Source: UBA4479 sp963974935 (lineage in GTDB: Bacteria; Pseudomonadota; Alphaproteobacteria; Rhodospirillales; Casp-alpha2). Taken from it: a stretch of 64,000 nucleotides of DNA. Every line of letters starts with the position of its first letter. Position 1 is the stretch's first letter. The notes under the pieces are model-generated. The model made no database searches, was not told the origin of the DNA, and saw nothing but the letters and a program-made list of their open reading frames with translations. Shown one piece after another: positions 53,165 through 61,533 of the stretch. The DNA is taken from positions 248,001-312,000 of the forward strand of contig CAXBEV010000001.1 of NCBI GenBank assembly GCA_963974935.1. Direction: 5' to 3'. A program made the position numbers and the translations under genes.

Positions 53165-53185
53165 CGCCCCTATAACGTAGGGGTG
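53165..53185 (+). terminator. Rho-independent terminator-like hairpin after senA
   Basis: CCCCTA-taacg-TAGGGG core, extended by one G-U and one C-G pair, beginning 16 bases past the senA stop and followed by a T-rich stretch (GATTTCTTT). Confidence 0.5.
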
Positions 53186-53269
53186 GTGATTTCTTTGGAT
53201 AAATCGATATACTGCGCGGCTTTAGCGGACTCGAATCGGGTCTATACAGTATTTCTGGGATAGCGGCCA

Positions 53270-54544
53270 ATGACGACGACACATGCATTAAAACAACAGG
53301 ATGCCCTGCTTGGTGTACGAGACGCGCTCGCCGCGTTGGCGCCGATTTTGCCGCCTACACCGTTGCAGGCCAACCAGTTTTTGTCGGATCGCTATGGCTG
53401 CAATGTCTATTTAAAGCGTGAAGATCTGACGCCGGTGCGTAGCTATAAAATTCGCGGCGCGTTTAATTTTTTCCGTAAAGCCTTGGTCGCGGATTCACCG
53501 CCGACAGGGTTTGTGTGCGCGTCTGCGGGCAACCACGCGCAGGGCTTTGCCTTTGCCTGTCATTATTTCAACAAGTCCGGCGTCGTGTTTATGCCGGTCA
53601 CCACGCCGCAGCAGAAAATCGACAAAACCAAGGCTTTTGGACAAGGGCATGTCGAGGTCCATTTGGTCGGTGATACGTTCGATGTCTGCAATCGCGCCGC
53701 CCTCGAATACGCCGAACAAAACGGCTGCCTGATGGTGCCGCCGTTCGATCATGCCGACGTCATCGAAGGTCAAGCGACGGTGGGTCTTGAGATTTTGGAC
53801 GCTGCTATCTTTGACATCGACGTTTTGATCGTGCCGGTCGGCGGTGGCGGCTTGTCGTCGGGCTTGGTCGAAGTGTTTCGCGAGTTGTCGCCAAAAACCG
53901 AAATTAAGTTTGTCGAACCAGTCGGCGCGCCCAGTCTGAGAACCAGCCTTGAGGCCGGCAAGCACGTGGTGCTTGAAAACATCAACACCTTCGTCGACGG
54001 CGCTGCGGTCGCGGCCATCGGCACGCTCAATTTTGAGCGGTTGAAACATGTCGACCCGTCCTCGGTGTTGTTGATCAACGAAGATGCGCTCTGCGAGACG
54101 ATTTTTGAATTCCTGAACGTCGAAGGTATCGTGTTGGAGCCTGCAGGTGCGCTGACCATTGATGCGCTGCGCCAACTACCCGCAGATTATCTGAAGGGTA
54201 AAAACGTCGTCTGCGTGACGTCTGGCGGCAACTTTGATTTCGAACGTCTACCCGAAGTTAAAGAGCGTGCGCTGAAGGCAGCCGGGCTGAAGAAATACTT
54301 TATTCTTCGTTTGCCGCAGCGCCCGGGTGCGCTGAAAGACTTTTTGAATGCGTTGGGCCCTGACGACGACATCGCCCGGTTTGAATACCTGAAGAAATCA
54401 GCGCGCAATTTCGGTCATATTCTGATCGGGATCGAGGCCAAAGACACCGCAAGCTTCCCGCTGTTGTTCAAGCGTATGGACGAGCTTGGCTACACCTATA
54501 AAGACATCACCAACGACGAATCCGTCGCAAGTTTCATCATTTAA
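53270..54544 (+). CDS. ilvA: Threonine ammonia-lyase (short biosynthetic form)
   Basis: 424 residues. The PLP lysine is Lys60 in SYKIRGAFNFF; SAGNHAQGFAFA, a PVGGGGLSSGL phosphate cup and TSGGNFDFERL follow. The last about 80 residues form a single ACT-like regulatory domain (FILRLPQRPGALKDFL), so this is the shorter biosynthetic class rather than E. coli-type IlvA with two. It makes 2-oxobutyrate from threonine for isoleucine synthesis, probably with feedback control. It stands alone, 120 bases after senA. Confidence 0.9.
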   Translation: MTTTHALKQQDALLGVRDALAALAPILPPTPLQANQFLSDRYGCNVYLKREDLTPVRSYKIRGAFNFFRKALVADSPPTGFVCASAGNHAQGFAFACHYFNKSGVVFMPVTTPQQKIDKTKAFGQGHVEVHLVGDTFDVCNRAALEYAEQNGCLMVPPFDHADVIEGQATVGLEILDAAIFDIDVLIVPVGGGGLSSGLVEVFRELSPKTEIKFVEPVGAPSLRTSLEAGKHVVLENINTFVDGAAVAAIGTLNFERLKHVDPSSVLLINEDALCETIFEFLNVEGIVLEPAGALTIDALRQLPADYLKGKNVVCVTSGGNFDFERLPEVKERALKAAGLKKYFILRLPQRPGALKDFLNALGPDDDIARFEYLKKSARNFGHILIGIEAKDTASFPLLFKRMDELGYTYKDITNDESVASFII

Positions 54545-54621
54545 AGTGGCGTTCACTGGCCACTTTACAATGATGTCGTCTGTACTGGTGTATTGGGCGG
54601 ATTCATGAAATATTCCCGCAA

Positions 54622-56463
54622 ATGAATCTTCGCGCATGGCAACATAAAATCATCGACGAGTTTCCGTCGATCACCCAACGCTATCGCCGTTTTATCCTGA
54701 AAGCCCCAACAGGCGCGGGAAAAACGGTTTTGGCGCGGCAAATCGTCGACCAATTTTATCAAGGCAAAAAGGTCGTGGTGTTGTGTCATCGCCTGGTGCT
54801 GCTGGAGCAGCTTGAGCGTGCGCTGGGTAAAACCCGTAAAGTACGCAAGCTCGCCGTCTCCGATAAAGGCCCGGCGTTTGATGGCTACGATATTTTGTTG
54901 TCGACCAGCATGCGCGCTAAAGAGGTCCTAGCCGACGCTATTCCGCAGGCCGACTTGGTGATTGTCGACGAAGCGCACCGGGTGTCACCGAATGGCCGAG
55001 GCTACCGGCGCATTATCGACAATTTTCGGGAAAACGGAAAACCGACGGCGCATTTCATGGGCCTGACCGCCTCGCCGGAGCGCCGTACCGGTGATCAGCG
55101 CGACCAGCTCAGCCTCGCCTTCGATGCCATCATCGATTGCGCCAATATCGAAGATTTGATCGCCGAAGGTATTCTTGTACAGCCGGAATACCGACCGTTT
55201 TTTGTTCACGACCTTGATCTGGACAGCATCGATGTCAGCTCAGGTGAGTTTCCGGTCAGCACGCTGACCAACGAAATTATCAAATCATCGATGCTCGACT
55301 TTGCGCTTCGCAGCTATATGGCCGAGCGGGCGAAGATCGAGGGTGGGCCGATATCAGCGTGGTTCTGTCCGGATATTCGGGTTGCCGAAATCACGGTCGC
55401 CAGGCTGCGCGACGTCGGCATTCAAGCCGCGATCATGACCGCCGGCACACCGCCCGGCGAGCGTAAGCGTATCCTTGCCAGCCATGAAACCGGTGCCGTC
55501 GAAGCGCTTGTGTCCGTCGGCGTGTTGACCGAAGGCTGGGATAATCCGCGATGTAACATCATCGTCCATCTTCGTCCGACGCTTTCTAAAGTGTTGTGGG
55601 GCCAGACGGTCGGTCGCGGCCTGCGTTCTGCACCCGGTAAAAACAAATGTATCGTCATCGACGTAAGCTCAAACTGGACCACCTTCGGACCCGTTGAAAA
55701 ATTAGAATGGGCGCTTTGGAGCCATCCGAAGTCGTTCGTGCGCTACAAAAACCGTTTCAACTGGATCGGTCAGCAACAAAAAGACGAAGGCGAGAGTGAC
55801 GTCTATTTGTTGTGCAAGAACGACGTGTCAGAAACCACACCGTGCTCATTCATCTATAAAAAGGGTGTGTACGAGGGCGATACCTGTCCGATCTGCGGCG
55901 GTTACGCGGCGATCGACATATATAAAGAGCAAAAACTCGACAGCTCGATCAGCGATAACCGGCTGCATGGCTTGTTCTTTACCAAGGTCCCTGAAGCGTA
56001 CAAAAGTCTCAACCTTTCCGTATGGCAGAGCCTTGCGGATTCCGCATGGCGTACCGGCACACCGATTGAGCGTGCATATCTGATTTTCTTCATGGCGTTC
56101 GCCGAGGCGTCCGGCAAAGCTTCCGTCTCTGAGAGCGAGTACTGGGCCGATACCCTCGAGACCGAAGCGACAATCCGTGCGTATCTGATCGACCATGACG
56201 TGCACATCAAAAAAGATATGGATTTCGTTATCGCTTCGATTGCCGATGGTCTAGAGACGCGCCGCAACATTCGAACCCTGCAGGCAAATTTCGGGATTGC
56301 CATGGCCGGCGGCCTTTTTGAGAGTCATTCAAGGTCGGAATGCGAGATCAAATACCAACGTGCGACAATCATCACCGAGCGGGTGACGGCGCTGGGTTGT
56401 TCTGTGCGTGACGACTTGCCGTATTTCAATGCGGCCCGTTACCTTGCCGGGGCGGCTGACTGA
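54622..56463 (+). CDS. DEAD/DEAH-box superfamily 2 helicase
   Basis: 613 residues. Motif I APTGAGKT (about 27-34), motif II DEAH in VIVDEAHRVSP, motif III LTASPER, and in the second RecA domain VGVLTEGWDNPRCN and the arginine-finger region QTVGRGLRSAPGKN. The C-terminal 250 residues are family-specific and include a CPICGG half zinc site. The core resembles SSL2/RadD-like helicases. Partner and nucleic acid substrate are unknown. No nuclease or methylase gene accompanies it, so a restriction or defence island is not indicated. Confidence 0.83.
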   Translation: MNLRAWQHKIIDEFPSITQRYRRFILKAPTGAGKTVLARQIVDQFYQGKKVVVLCHRLVLLEQLERALGKTRKVRKLAVSDKGPAFDGYDILLSTSMRAKEVLADAIPQADLVIVDEAHRVSPNGRGYRRIIDNFRENGKPTAHFMGLTASPERRTGDQRDQLSLAFDAIIDCANIEDLIAEGILVQPEYRPFFVHDLDLDSIDVSSGEFPVSTLTNEIIKSSMLDFALRSYMAERAKIEGGPISAWFCPDIRVAEITVARLRDVGIQAAIMTAGTPPGERKRILASHETGAVEALVSVGVLTEGWDNPRCNIIVHLRPTLSKVLWGQTVGRGLRSAPGKNKCIVIDVSSNWTTFGPVEKLEWALWSHPKSFVRYKNRFNWIGQQQKDEGESDVYLLCKNDVSETTPCSFIYKKGVYEGDTCPICGGYAAIDIYKEQKLDSSISDNRLHGLFFTKVPEAYKSLNLSVWQSLADSAWRTGTPIERAYLIFFMAFAEASGKASVSESEYWADTLETEATIRAYLIDHDVHIKKDMDFVIASIADGLETRRNIRTLQANFGIAMAGGLFESHSRSECEIKYQRATIITERVTALGCSVRDDLPYFNAARYLAGAAD

Positions 56464-56506
56464 GCTTATCTAAACGAGTGAACGTAGACATTCGAAAGCA
56501 GGCGCA

Positions 56507-57991
56507 GTGAGCCAATTCTCAATTCTTTTTGAAAATAGCTACGCCAAGTTGCCGGAGCGGTTTTATGCTCGCATGGCTCCTGACGCCGTGCGCGCGCCGC
56601 AGTTAATCCGCGTGAATGTGCCGCTCGCCGAAACGCTCGGCTTGGATCCGGTCGCATTGGCGTCGGAGGATGCGGCGCAGGTGTTCGCCGGTAACAAGGT
56701 GCCCGAAGGCGCCGATCCGTTGGCGATGGCCTATGCGGGCCACCAATTCGGCGGCTGGGTGCCGCAATTGGGTGATGGCCGTGCGATCTTGTTGGGCGAA
56801 GTCGTCGGCAAGGACGGCATTCGCCGCGATATCCAATTAAAAGGTTCAGGCCGGACGCCGTTTTCCAGGGGCGGCGACGGGCGCGCGCAATTGGGGCCGA
56901 TCTTGCGGGAATACATCGTCAGCGAACAAATGTATGCGTTGGGCATCCCGACGACTCGCGCGTTGGCCGCAGTCACGACCGGCGAAGAGGTGGTGCGCGA
57001 AGGTTTGATGCCAGGCGCCATCTTAACCCGCGTCGCCGAGAGCCATATCCGTGTCGGCACGTTTCAGTTTTTCGCCGCCCGCGACGATACCGACGCGCTA
57101 CAAATCCTCTGTGACTATGTGATTGATCGCCACTACCCGGCAAGCCGCGACGCCGAAAACCCGGCGACTGCGCTGCTGAGCGCGGTCGTTGAACGGCAAG
57201 CCGCTTTGGTGGCAAAATGGTTTTCAGTCGGCTTTATTCATGGCGTGATGAACACGGACAATACGTCCATCGTCGGTGAGACCATTGATTATGGGCCATG
57301 CGCTTTCATGGATATCTATGATCCGAACAAAGTGTTCAGCTCCATTGATCACATGGGCCGCTACGCGTTTTCCAATCAGCCGGCGATTTTGCAATGGAAC
57401 TTGGCGCAGTTCGCGCAGGCGTTGTTGCCGTTGATGGCCAAAGATGCGAAGGCTGCATTACCGTTGGCGCAAGCCATTATCGACACGTTCCCAGCTAAGT
57501 TTGAAACAGCGCTTGCGGGTGAGCTTCGGGCCAAGTTGGGCATAAAGATCGAAGCTGACGGTGACCTTGCGCTGGCCATGGACCTGCTTGAGCGTATGGC
57601 CAAGAACGAGGCTGATTTCACGCTCACGTTCCGGTATTTGGCAAATGTAGTGGGCGACCCATCGGGCGATGCACCCTTGCCGCAGTCACAGTTCAATACG
57701 CCTGGGGATTTTGATGAATGGGCCGAATTGTGGCGCGCGCGCCTTGCTGATGAGGGCGTATCTGATAAGGACATTCGCGCACGGCTGCTGGCGGCAAACC
57801 CGGCGGTGATCGCGCGCAACCATTTAGTCGAAGCGGTGATCCGCGCCGCCGAAGACAACGGCGATTTTAAACCGTTCAGCGACCTTTTGGCGGTGATCGT
57901 TAAGCCTTATGACGATCTGCCCGAGAACTCGCCTTATACGCAACCCCCTGAATCACATCAGGTCGTGCATCAGACCTTCTGCGGCACATAA
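56507..57991 (+). CDS. selO: Protein adenylyltransferase SelO (YdiU)
   Basis: 494 residues from a GTG start. The pseudokinase signatures are intact: YAGHQFGGWVPQLGDGRAILLGE, IQLKGSGRTPFSRGGDGRA, REYIVSEQMYALGIPTTRAL, and the metal-binding HGVMNTDNTSIVGETIDYGPCAFMD (key Asn and Asp). SelO transfers AMP to hydroxyl residues of redox proteins. Like other bacterial members it ends with cysteine third from the C-terminus (TFCGT), the site that is selenocysteine in animal SelO; here it is an ordinary TGC codon. It follows the helicase by 43 bases. Confidence 0.92.
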   Translation: MSQFSILFENSYAKLPERFYARMAPDAVRAPQLIRVNVPLAETLGLDPVALASEDAAQVFAGNKVPEGADPLAMAYAGHQFGGWVPQLGDGRAILLGEVVGKDGIRRDIQLKGSGRTPFSRGGDGRAQLGPILREYIVSEQMYALGIPTTRALAAVTTGEEVVREGLMPGAILTRVAESHIRVGTFQFFAARDDTDALQILCDYVIDRHYPASRDAENPATALLSAVVERQAALVAKWFSVGFIHGVMNTDNTSIVGETIDYGPCAFMDIYDPNKVFSSIDHMGRYAFSNQPAILQWNLAQFAQALLPLMAKDAKAALPLAQAIIDTFPAKFETALAGELRAKLGIKIEADGDLALAMDLLERMAKNEADFTLTFRYLANVVGDPSGDAPLPQSQFNTPGDFDEWAELWRARLADEGVSDKDIRARLLAANPAVIARNHLVEAVIRAAEDNGDFKPFSDLLAVIVKPYDDLPENSPYTQPPESHQVVHQTFCGT

Positions 57992-57997
57992 CGCCGG

Positions 57998-58135
57998 GTG
58001 AGCGTTTTGAAGTTCCGTGCATCGTATCTTGTCGCGGTGATCGCGCAGATGATGATCACCTTTGGCATCTGGACGTGGAGCGTGCGCGTTCCGGTATATG
58101 GCGTTGATCGCATTCCCCATCATCGGCTGGGTAGG
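57998..58135 (+). pseudogene. Possible remnant of a small membrane protein gene
   Basis: After selO an open frame begins with GTG and encodes a hydrophobic segment (SYLVAVIAQMMITFGIWTW); about 58110 the hydrophobic character continues in a different frame (MALIAFPIIGWVG) and then runs into the 3' end of the convergent CBS gene. This looks like a frameshifted, truncated two-helix protein, but no ribosome site or recognised family supports it. Confidence 0.2.
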
Positions 58136-58570
58136 TTACAGGCGCTCCCAAATATCATGTTCGAATTCGAGCTCTTTATCGTATTCGCCGAGTTCTTCGT
58201 TCGGGAAATCGCGGACCGAGACAATGCCGTAGCCGCCATCGGGTAGGCTATGTACGACGACATGGCGAATGTTTTCGTCACGCATCAGTGAAACGCATTC
58301 AATCCCATGCGCACGGCAAGGTAATGAGACCGGGTCCGGTGTCATTACATCGGCGACGATTGTCTCTTTTGGATCTAAGCCCGGTTGGATGACGCGCTGT
58401 AATAGATTGCTGCCGGTGAAGATGCCTTTGACCTCATTATCATCCAGCACCAGTGCAGAACCCACATGGTTACCAACCATTAAGGCTGCGACCTCACTGA
58501 CTTTGTCCGTGGGTGCGACGCACACCAGCTCTTGATCGGCGACGATTTCATGAAGTTTTCGGTGCGGCAT
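58136..58570 (-). CDS. CBS-domain pair protein
   Basis: 144 residues containing two CBS motifs: VAPTDKVSEVAALMVGNHVGSALVLDDNEVKGIFTGSNLL (key Gly, Ala and Asp) and a second from VADVMTPDPVSLPCR to HVVVHSLPDGGYGIVSVRDF. Stand-alone CBS pairs usually sense adenine nucleotides or other ligands. It lies 35 bases downstream of cbpM on the same strand and probably belongs to the cbpA-cbpM transcript. An acidic tail (ELGEYDKELEFEHD) ends the protein. Confidence 0.82.
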   Translation of the reverse strand: MPHRKLHEIVADQELVCVAPTDKVSEVAALMVGNHVGSALVLDDNEVKGIFTGSNLLQRVIQPGLDPKETIVADVMTPDPVSLPCRAHGIECVSLMRDENIRHVVVHSLPDGGYGIVSVRDFPNEELGEYDKELEFEHDIWERL

Positions 58571-58605
58571 TGGATGATCCTTTTTGATCTTCGAGTGTGC
58601 AGGGC

Positions 58606-58947
58606 CTATGCGGTCTTGTCGTTCGAGATGTGGATTGTGGCGTCGAGAATATTTTGGCGGATCTCGTCAGGTTGCGCGTTGATTGCGCGCACCAAGGTCC
58701 GCAGTTCGTGTCTAAGGCCGTACACCTGATCTAACAGTGGGATGATCAAATCGATCGTATCGACATCCAGGTTCAGTTCGTATCGGCACTCTGTAATTAA
58801 GCGCACGCGGGCAATGTCCATCGTGTGAAATACATCACTCGCATCGGCTTTTTCCGGCTTAATCCAGCCTTTTTCGATCCAAGTGGTCAATTCTTCGGCG
58901 CTGAGGTCTTCCAGCATATTTACGACGTCATTGAAAAACATTGTCAT
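58606..58947 (-). CDS. cbpM: Chaperone modulator CbpM
   Basis: 113 residues, MerR-like helical protein of the CbpM family: SAEELTTWIEKGWIKPEKA near the start and a leucine-rich second half (LIIPLLDQVYGLRHELRTLV). CbpM binds the J-domain of CbpA and blocks its co-chaperone and DNA-binding activities. Its ATG overlaps the cbpA stop (ATGA, 58944-58947) and uses the GGAGGCGAT ribosome site, so the two are made together. Confidence 0.87.
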   Translation of the reverse strand: MTMFFNDVVNMLEDLSAEELTTWIEKGWIKPEKADASDVFHTMDIARVRLITECRYELNLDVDTIDLIIPLLDQVYGLRHELRTLVRAINAQPDEIRQNILDATIHISNDKTA

Positions 58948-59861
58948 ATCGCCTCCAACATCGCTCGCCGCGGATCATCTTTGTGGGTTTCAGCCCATGC
59001 GGCGGCGAAGGTATCGAGTGCTTTGTCGGGCTTTTCCGGCAGAACGACTTCAAGGCGCACATGTTGATGGCCGCGTTTGCCGCTTTTCCGCTCGAGTACG
59101 CCCCGTTCTTTGAGCCGCAATACGGTGCCGGTGTTGGCATGTTTCGGGACGGTCATCTCAACGGTGCCGTTGATGGTCGGCACTTTAATCTTGCCGCCCA
59201 GCACGGCCTCACTGATCGTGACCGGCACCGTGACGTGAATATCGTTGCCGCGCCGCGTGAAAAACGTATGCGGGCTGACACGGACATCGATATAGGCATC
59301 GCCCGGTGGCCCACCCTCCAGGCCCGGCGTGCCTTTTCCGCGCAATCTTAACAATTGTCCGCTCTGCAGGCCTTCGGGAATGGTGATGTCGAGCTGTTTG
59401 CCGTCGGCCATGGTGGCGCGTTTTTTCGTACCGCGCGCGGCTTCAAGAAACGGAATATCGATGTTGTAGTGGATATCGTGTCCGCGCATTTTGACGTGTG
59501 CGCGATCTTGCTGATTGCGAAACAACTCGGCGAAGATATCGCTCATCGCGTCAGGATGAACGCCACCGTTATAGCGGGCGTAGCGCGCGCCATCTTCGCT
59601 GTCGGCATGGGGATGATAAAAGTGCTCGGGCGCACGTTCGTTGCCGGCGGCATCAATCTCACCAGCGTCAAAGCGGGCGCGCTTTTCCGGGTCGGACAAC
59701 AGTGCCTGCGCTTGGCTGACCGCCTTGAAGCGGGCTTCCGCTTTGGCGTCGCCGGGATGCAGGTCGGGGTGGCATTTCTTGGCCAACTTTCGATAGGCTT
59801 TACGGACGTCGTCCGCAGTTGCGCTCGGCTTGAGGCCCAAAAGATCGTAAGGGTTATCCAT
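58944..59861 (-). CDS. cbpA: Curved-DNA-binding J-domain protein CbpA
   Basis: 305 residues. The N-terminal J-domain (NPYDLLGLKPSATADDVRKAYRKLA) has the HPD tripeptide at 31-33; there is no zinc-finger region. Two DnaJ C-terminal beta-domains follow (LDITIPEGLQSGQLLRLRGKG, DAYIDVRVSPHTFFTRRGND). This is type II DnaJ, matching CbpA. With cbpM downstream the assignment is firm. It stimulates DnaK and binds curved DNA in stationary phase in E. coli. An FNR/FixK-type box about 65 bases upstream suggests induction by low oxygen. Confidence 0.9.
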   Translation of the reverse strand: MDNPYDLLGLKPSATADDVRKAYRKLAKKCHPDLHPGDAKAEARFKAVSQAQALLSDPEKRARFDAGEIDAAGNERAPEHFYHPHADSEDGARYARYNGGVHPDAMSDIFAELFRNQQDRAHVKMRGHDIHYNIDIPFLEAARGTKKRATMADGKQLDITIPEGLQSGQLLRLRGKGTPGLEGGPPGDAYIDVRVSPHTFFTRRGNDIHVTVPVTISEAVLGGKIKVPTINGTVEMTVPKHANTGTVLRLKERGVLERKSGKRGHQHVRLEVVLPEKPDKALDTFAAAWAETHKDDPRRAMLEAI

Positions 59862-59919
59862 GGCGTCCTGTCTTAAGTTATTTATCTTTTAATCTTACGG
59901 TCGGGCCGGCTGGGTGGCA

Positions 59920-59933
59920 TTGATGCAGGTCAA
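59920..59933. promoter_or_regulatory. FNR/FixK-type box upstream of cbpA
   Basis: TTGATGCAGGTCAA matches the TTGAT-N4-(A/G)TCAA pattern of FNR/FixK regulators in alphaproteobacteria, with one deviation from perfect dyad symmetry. Its centre is about 65 bases upstream of the cbpA ATG. Confidence 0.45.
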
Positions 59934-60100
59934 CCGGTGCGGATGAACGAGATTGAACGATAATAAATTGCCGAGGCGCCCTGGGTTGGCGCGGCACCGA
60001 TGACGCTTCGGGCCACCGCACCTGTATCGATTAAACCAACGCGCTTGTCGACATCACACCCGAACCCGGCGAACGCAAAGATAAAAGTGCGTAGCTACGG

Positions 60101-60349
60101 CTAGCCGCGGGGCACGTAATCTTCCGGCTCGTACCATATTTTTTGATGATGTAGACGGCCCATCAGGTCGCGGATGGCGGTGATTTCTCGGGTCACTTTG
60201 GCGGACTTATCCGTTTCACGAACGCGTAGGTCGCCGTTTTCGATATCGACAACCGTACGCGCAAGCTCGCTCAGGCGCAGCCGCAGGCCTTTTTCGATAA
60301 GCTGCAGGTCGTCGACCCCAAGTTCAAAATGCGTTTTGAATTTCGCCAT
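60101..60349 (-). CDS. Small hypothetical protein
   Basis: 82 residues, not recognised. Soluble, charged and mostly helical: the middle (LQLIEKGLRLRLSELARTVVDI) is amphipathic, and the C-terminus is WYEPEDYVPRG. GAGGACAGTGCC upstream of the ATG is an acceptable ribosome site. It lies 70 bases downstream of the egtD stop on the opposite side of a gap from cbpA and could be cotranscribed with egtD. Confidence 0.6.
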   Translation of the reverse strand: MAKFKTHFELGVDDLQLIEKGLRLRLSELARTVVDIENGDLRVRETDKSAKVTREITAIRDLMGRLHHQKIWYEPEDYVPRG

Positions 60350-60419
60350 GGCACTGTCCTCACCTCGAACTGATGATAACGGGTACGTTATGCATCAGGT
60401 ATCGGATTACGCTCCAAGA

Positions 60420-61397
60420 CTATCCCGTATTCGTGACGTCAAACAACAGCAACGCAAACTTGTCCGCGTTGTCGGTCCATGTGCGCGCAAGGCAAAGGCC
60501 CGCAGCACTGGCCAATTGCTCAAATTCTTTGACCGCATACTTATAAGAATTTTCGGTGTGAATGGTCTCACCGTCTGCAAAATGAAATGTGTGACCGCCG
60601 ATGCCGAAGCTTTGTGCGCCGATGCTCTTTAGGTGCATTTCGATGCGTCCATCGGCGTCGTTGTAAAAAGCCACATGTGCGAACGCATCGACATTCACGT
60701 CGCCACCCAGTTCACGATTGATTCGCGCCAGCACGTTTTTATTAAAATCGGCGGTGACCCCGGCCGCATCGTCGTACGCGGCTTCTAAGACGGCGGCGTC
60801 TTTCTTTTGATCGAAGCCGATTAACAGTCTGCCACCAGGGCCGGCGGCAGTGCGCATGTGCGCCAACAGCGCCTTTGCGTCTTGCTGGTTGAAGTTGCCA
60901 ATGGTCGAGCCTGGGAAAAATACGCATCGACGCTGGGACGCATCCAAATTTGCCGGTAGATCGAACGGCTGGGTGAAGTCTGTGGCGATACTGAATACGC
61001 GTAACCCTGGGTATGCCGATTCCAATTCTTTGGCGGCTTCGGCCAATTGTTCCGCCGAGATATCGACGGCGACGAATGCTTTGGGGGCGGTGAACTGGTC
61101 TAAAATAATGCGCACTTTGCTCATGGAGCCAGAGCCAAACTCGACCAACACCGTGTCTTCGCCAAGGGCTGCGACGATCTCGGCTGCGGAGGATTCCAGA
61201 ATGCTGCGTTCGGTTCGTGTCAGGTAATATTCCGGCAGCTCGCAGATATTTTCAAACAGCTTGGCACCGACGTCGTCATAAAACCATTTTGGGGGTAGCG
61301 ATTTTGGTGTCTTGGAAAGCCCCGTCACAACATCGTTGAGGAATACCTGCGCCATGGGATTTTTTTTGGCGCTGTCGCTGCGGGTCGTGTCGCTCAT
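60420..61397 (-). CDS. egtD: L-histidine N-alpha-methyltransferase EgtD
   Basis: 325 residues. Family motifs: LPPKWFYDDVGAKLFENICELPEYYLTRTE (key Tyr, Asp and Arg), the SAM site EFGSGSMSKVRIIL, FFPGSTIGNFN and the C-terminal HTENSYKYA with IHTE-type histidine-binding residues. It methylates histidine three times to hercynine. No egtA, egtC or egtE is in the window, and the only EgtB-like protein is SenA, so hercynine may serve selenoneine here; ergothioneine genes elsewhere cannot be excluded. Confidence 0.9.
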   Translation of the reverse strand: MSDTTRSDSAKKNPMAQVFLNDVVTGLSKTPKSLPPKWFYDDVGAKLFENICELPEYYLTRTERSILESSAAEIVAALGEDTVLVEFGSGSMSKVRIILDQFTAPKAFVAVDISAEQLAEAAKELESAYPGLRVFSIATDFTQPFDLPANLDASQRRCVFFPGSTIGNFNQQDAKALLAHMRTAAGPGGRLLIGFDQKKDAAVLEAAYDDAAGVTADFNKNVLARINRELGGDVNVDAFAHVAFYNDADGRIEMHLKSIGAQSFGIGGHTFHFADGETIHTENSYKYAVKEFEQLASAAGLCLARTWTDNADKFALLLFDVTNTG

Positions 61398-61442
61398 AAC
61401 TCGGCCTCGATCATGATTGTGTCATCGCCGTTCGGGTGCCGG

Positions 61443-61471
61443 AAAATACTGGCAATCAAAAAGGACGGCAA
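61443..61471 (-). promoter_or_regulatory. Predicted promoter of egtD
   Basis: Minus strand TTGCCG (61471-61466), 17-base spacer, TATTTT (61448-61443), about 46 bases upstream of the egtD ATG. Confidence 0.4.
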
Positions 61472-61533
61472 ATTTTGACTATTTGGGTTACAGGTCCCGT
61501 GTCCGGGGCGCAAGGCCTACCGCGCACCAAGGG

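Noticed and set aside
54622..57991. Defence island built on the helicase and SelO
   Set aside because: No nuclease, methylase, toxin or mobile element accompanies them, and both families are common housekeeping genes.
59880..60100. tRNA or small RNA gene in the gap upstream of cbpA
   Set aside because: No cloverleaf or T-loop sequence could be found; only the FNR-type box and scattered weak dyads are visible.
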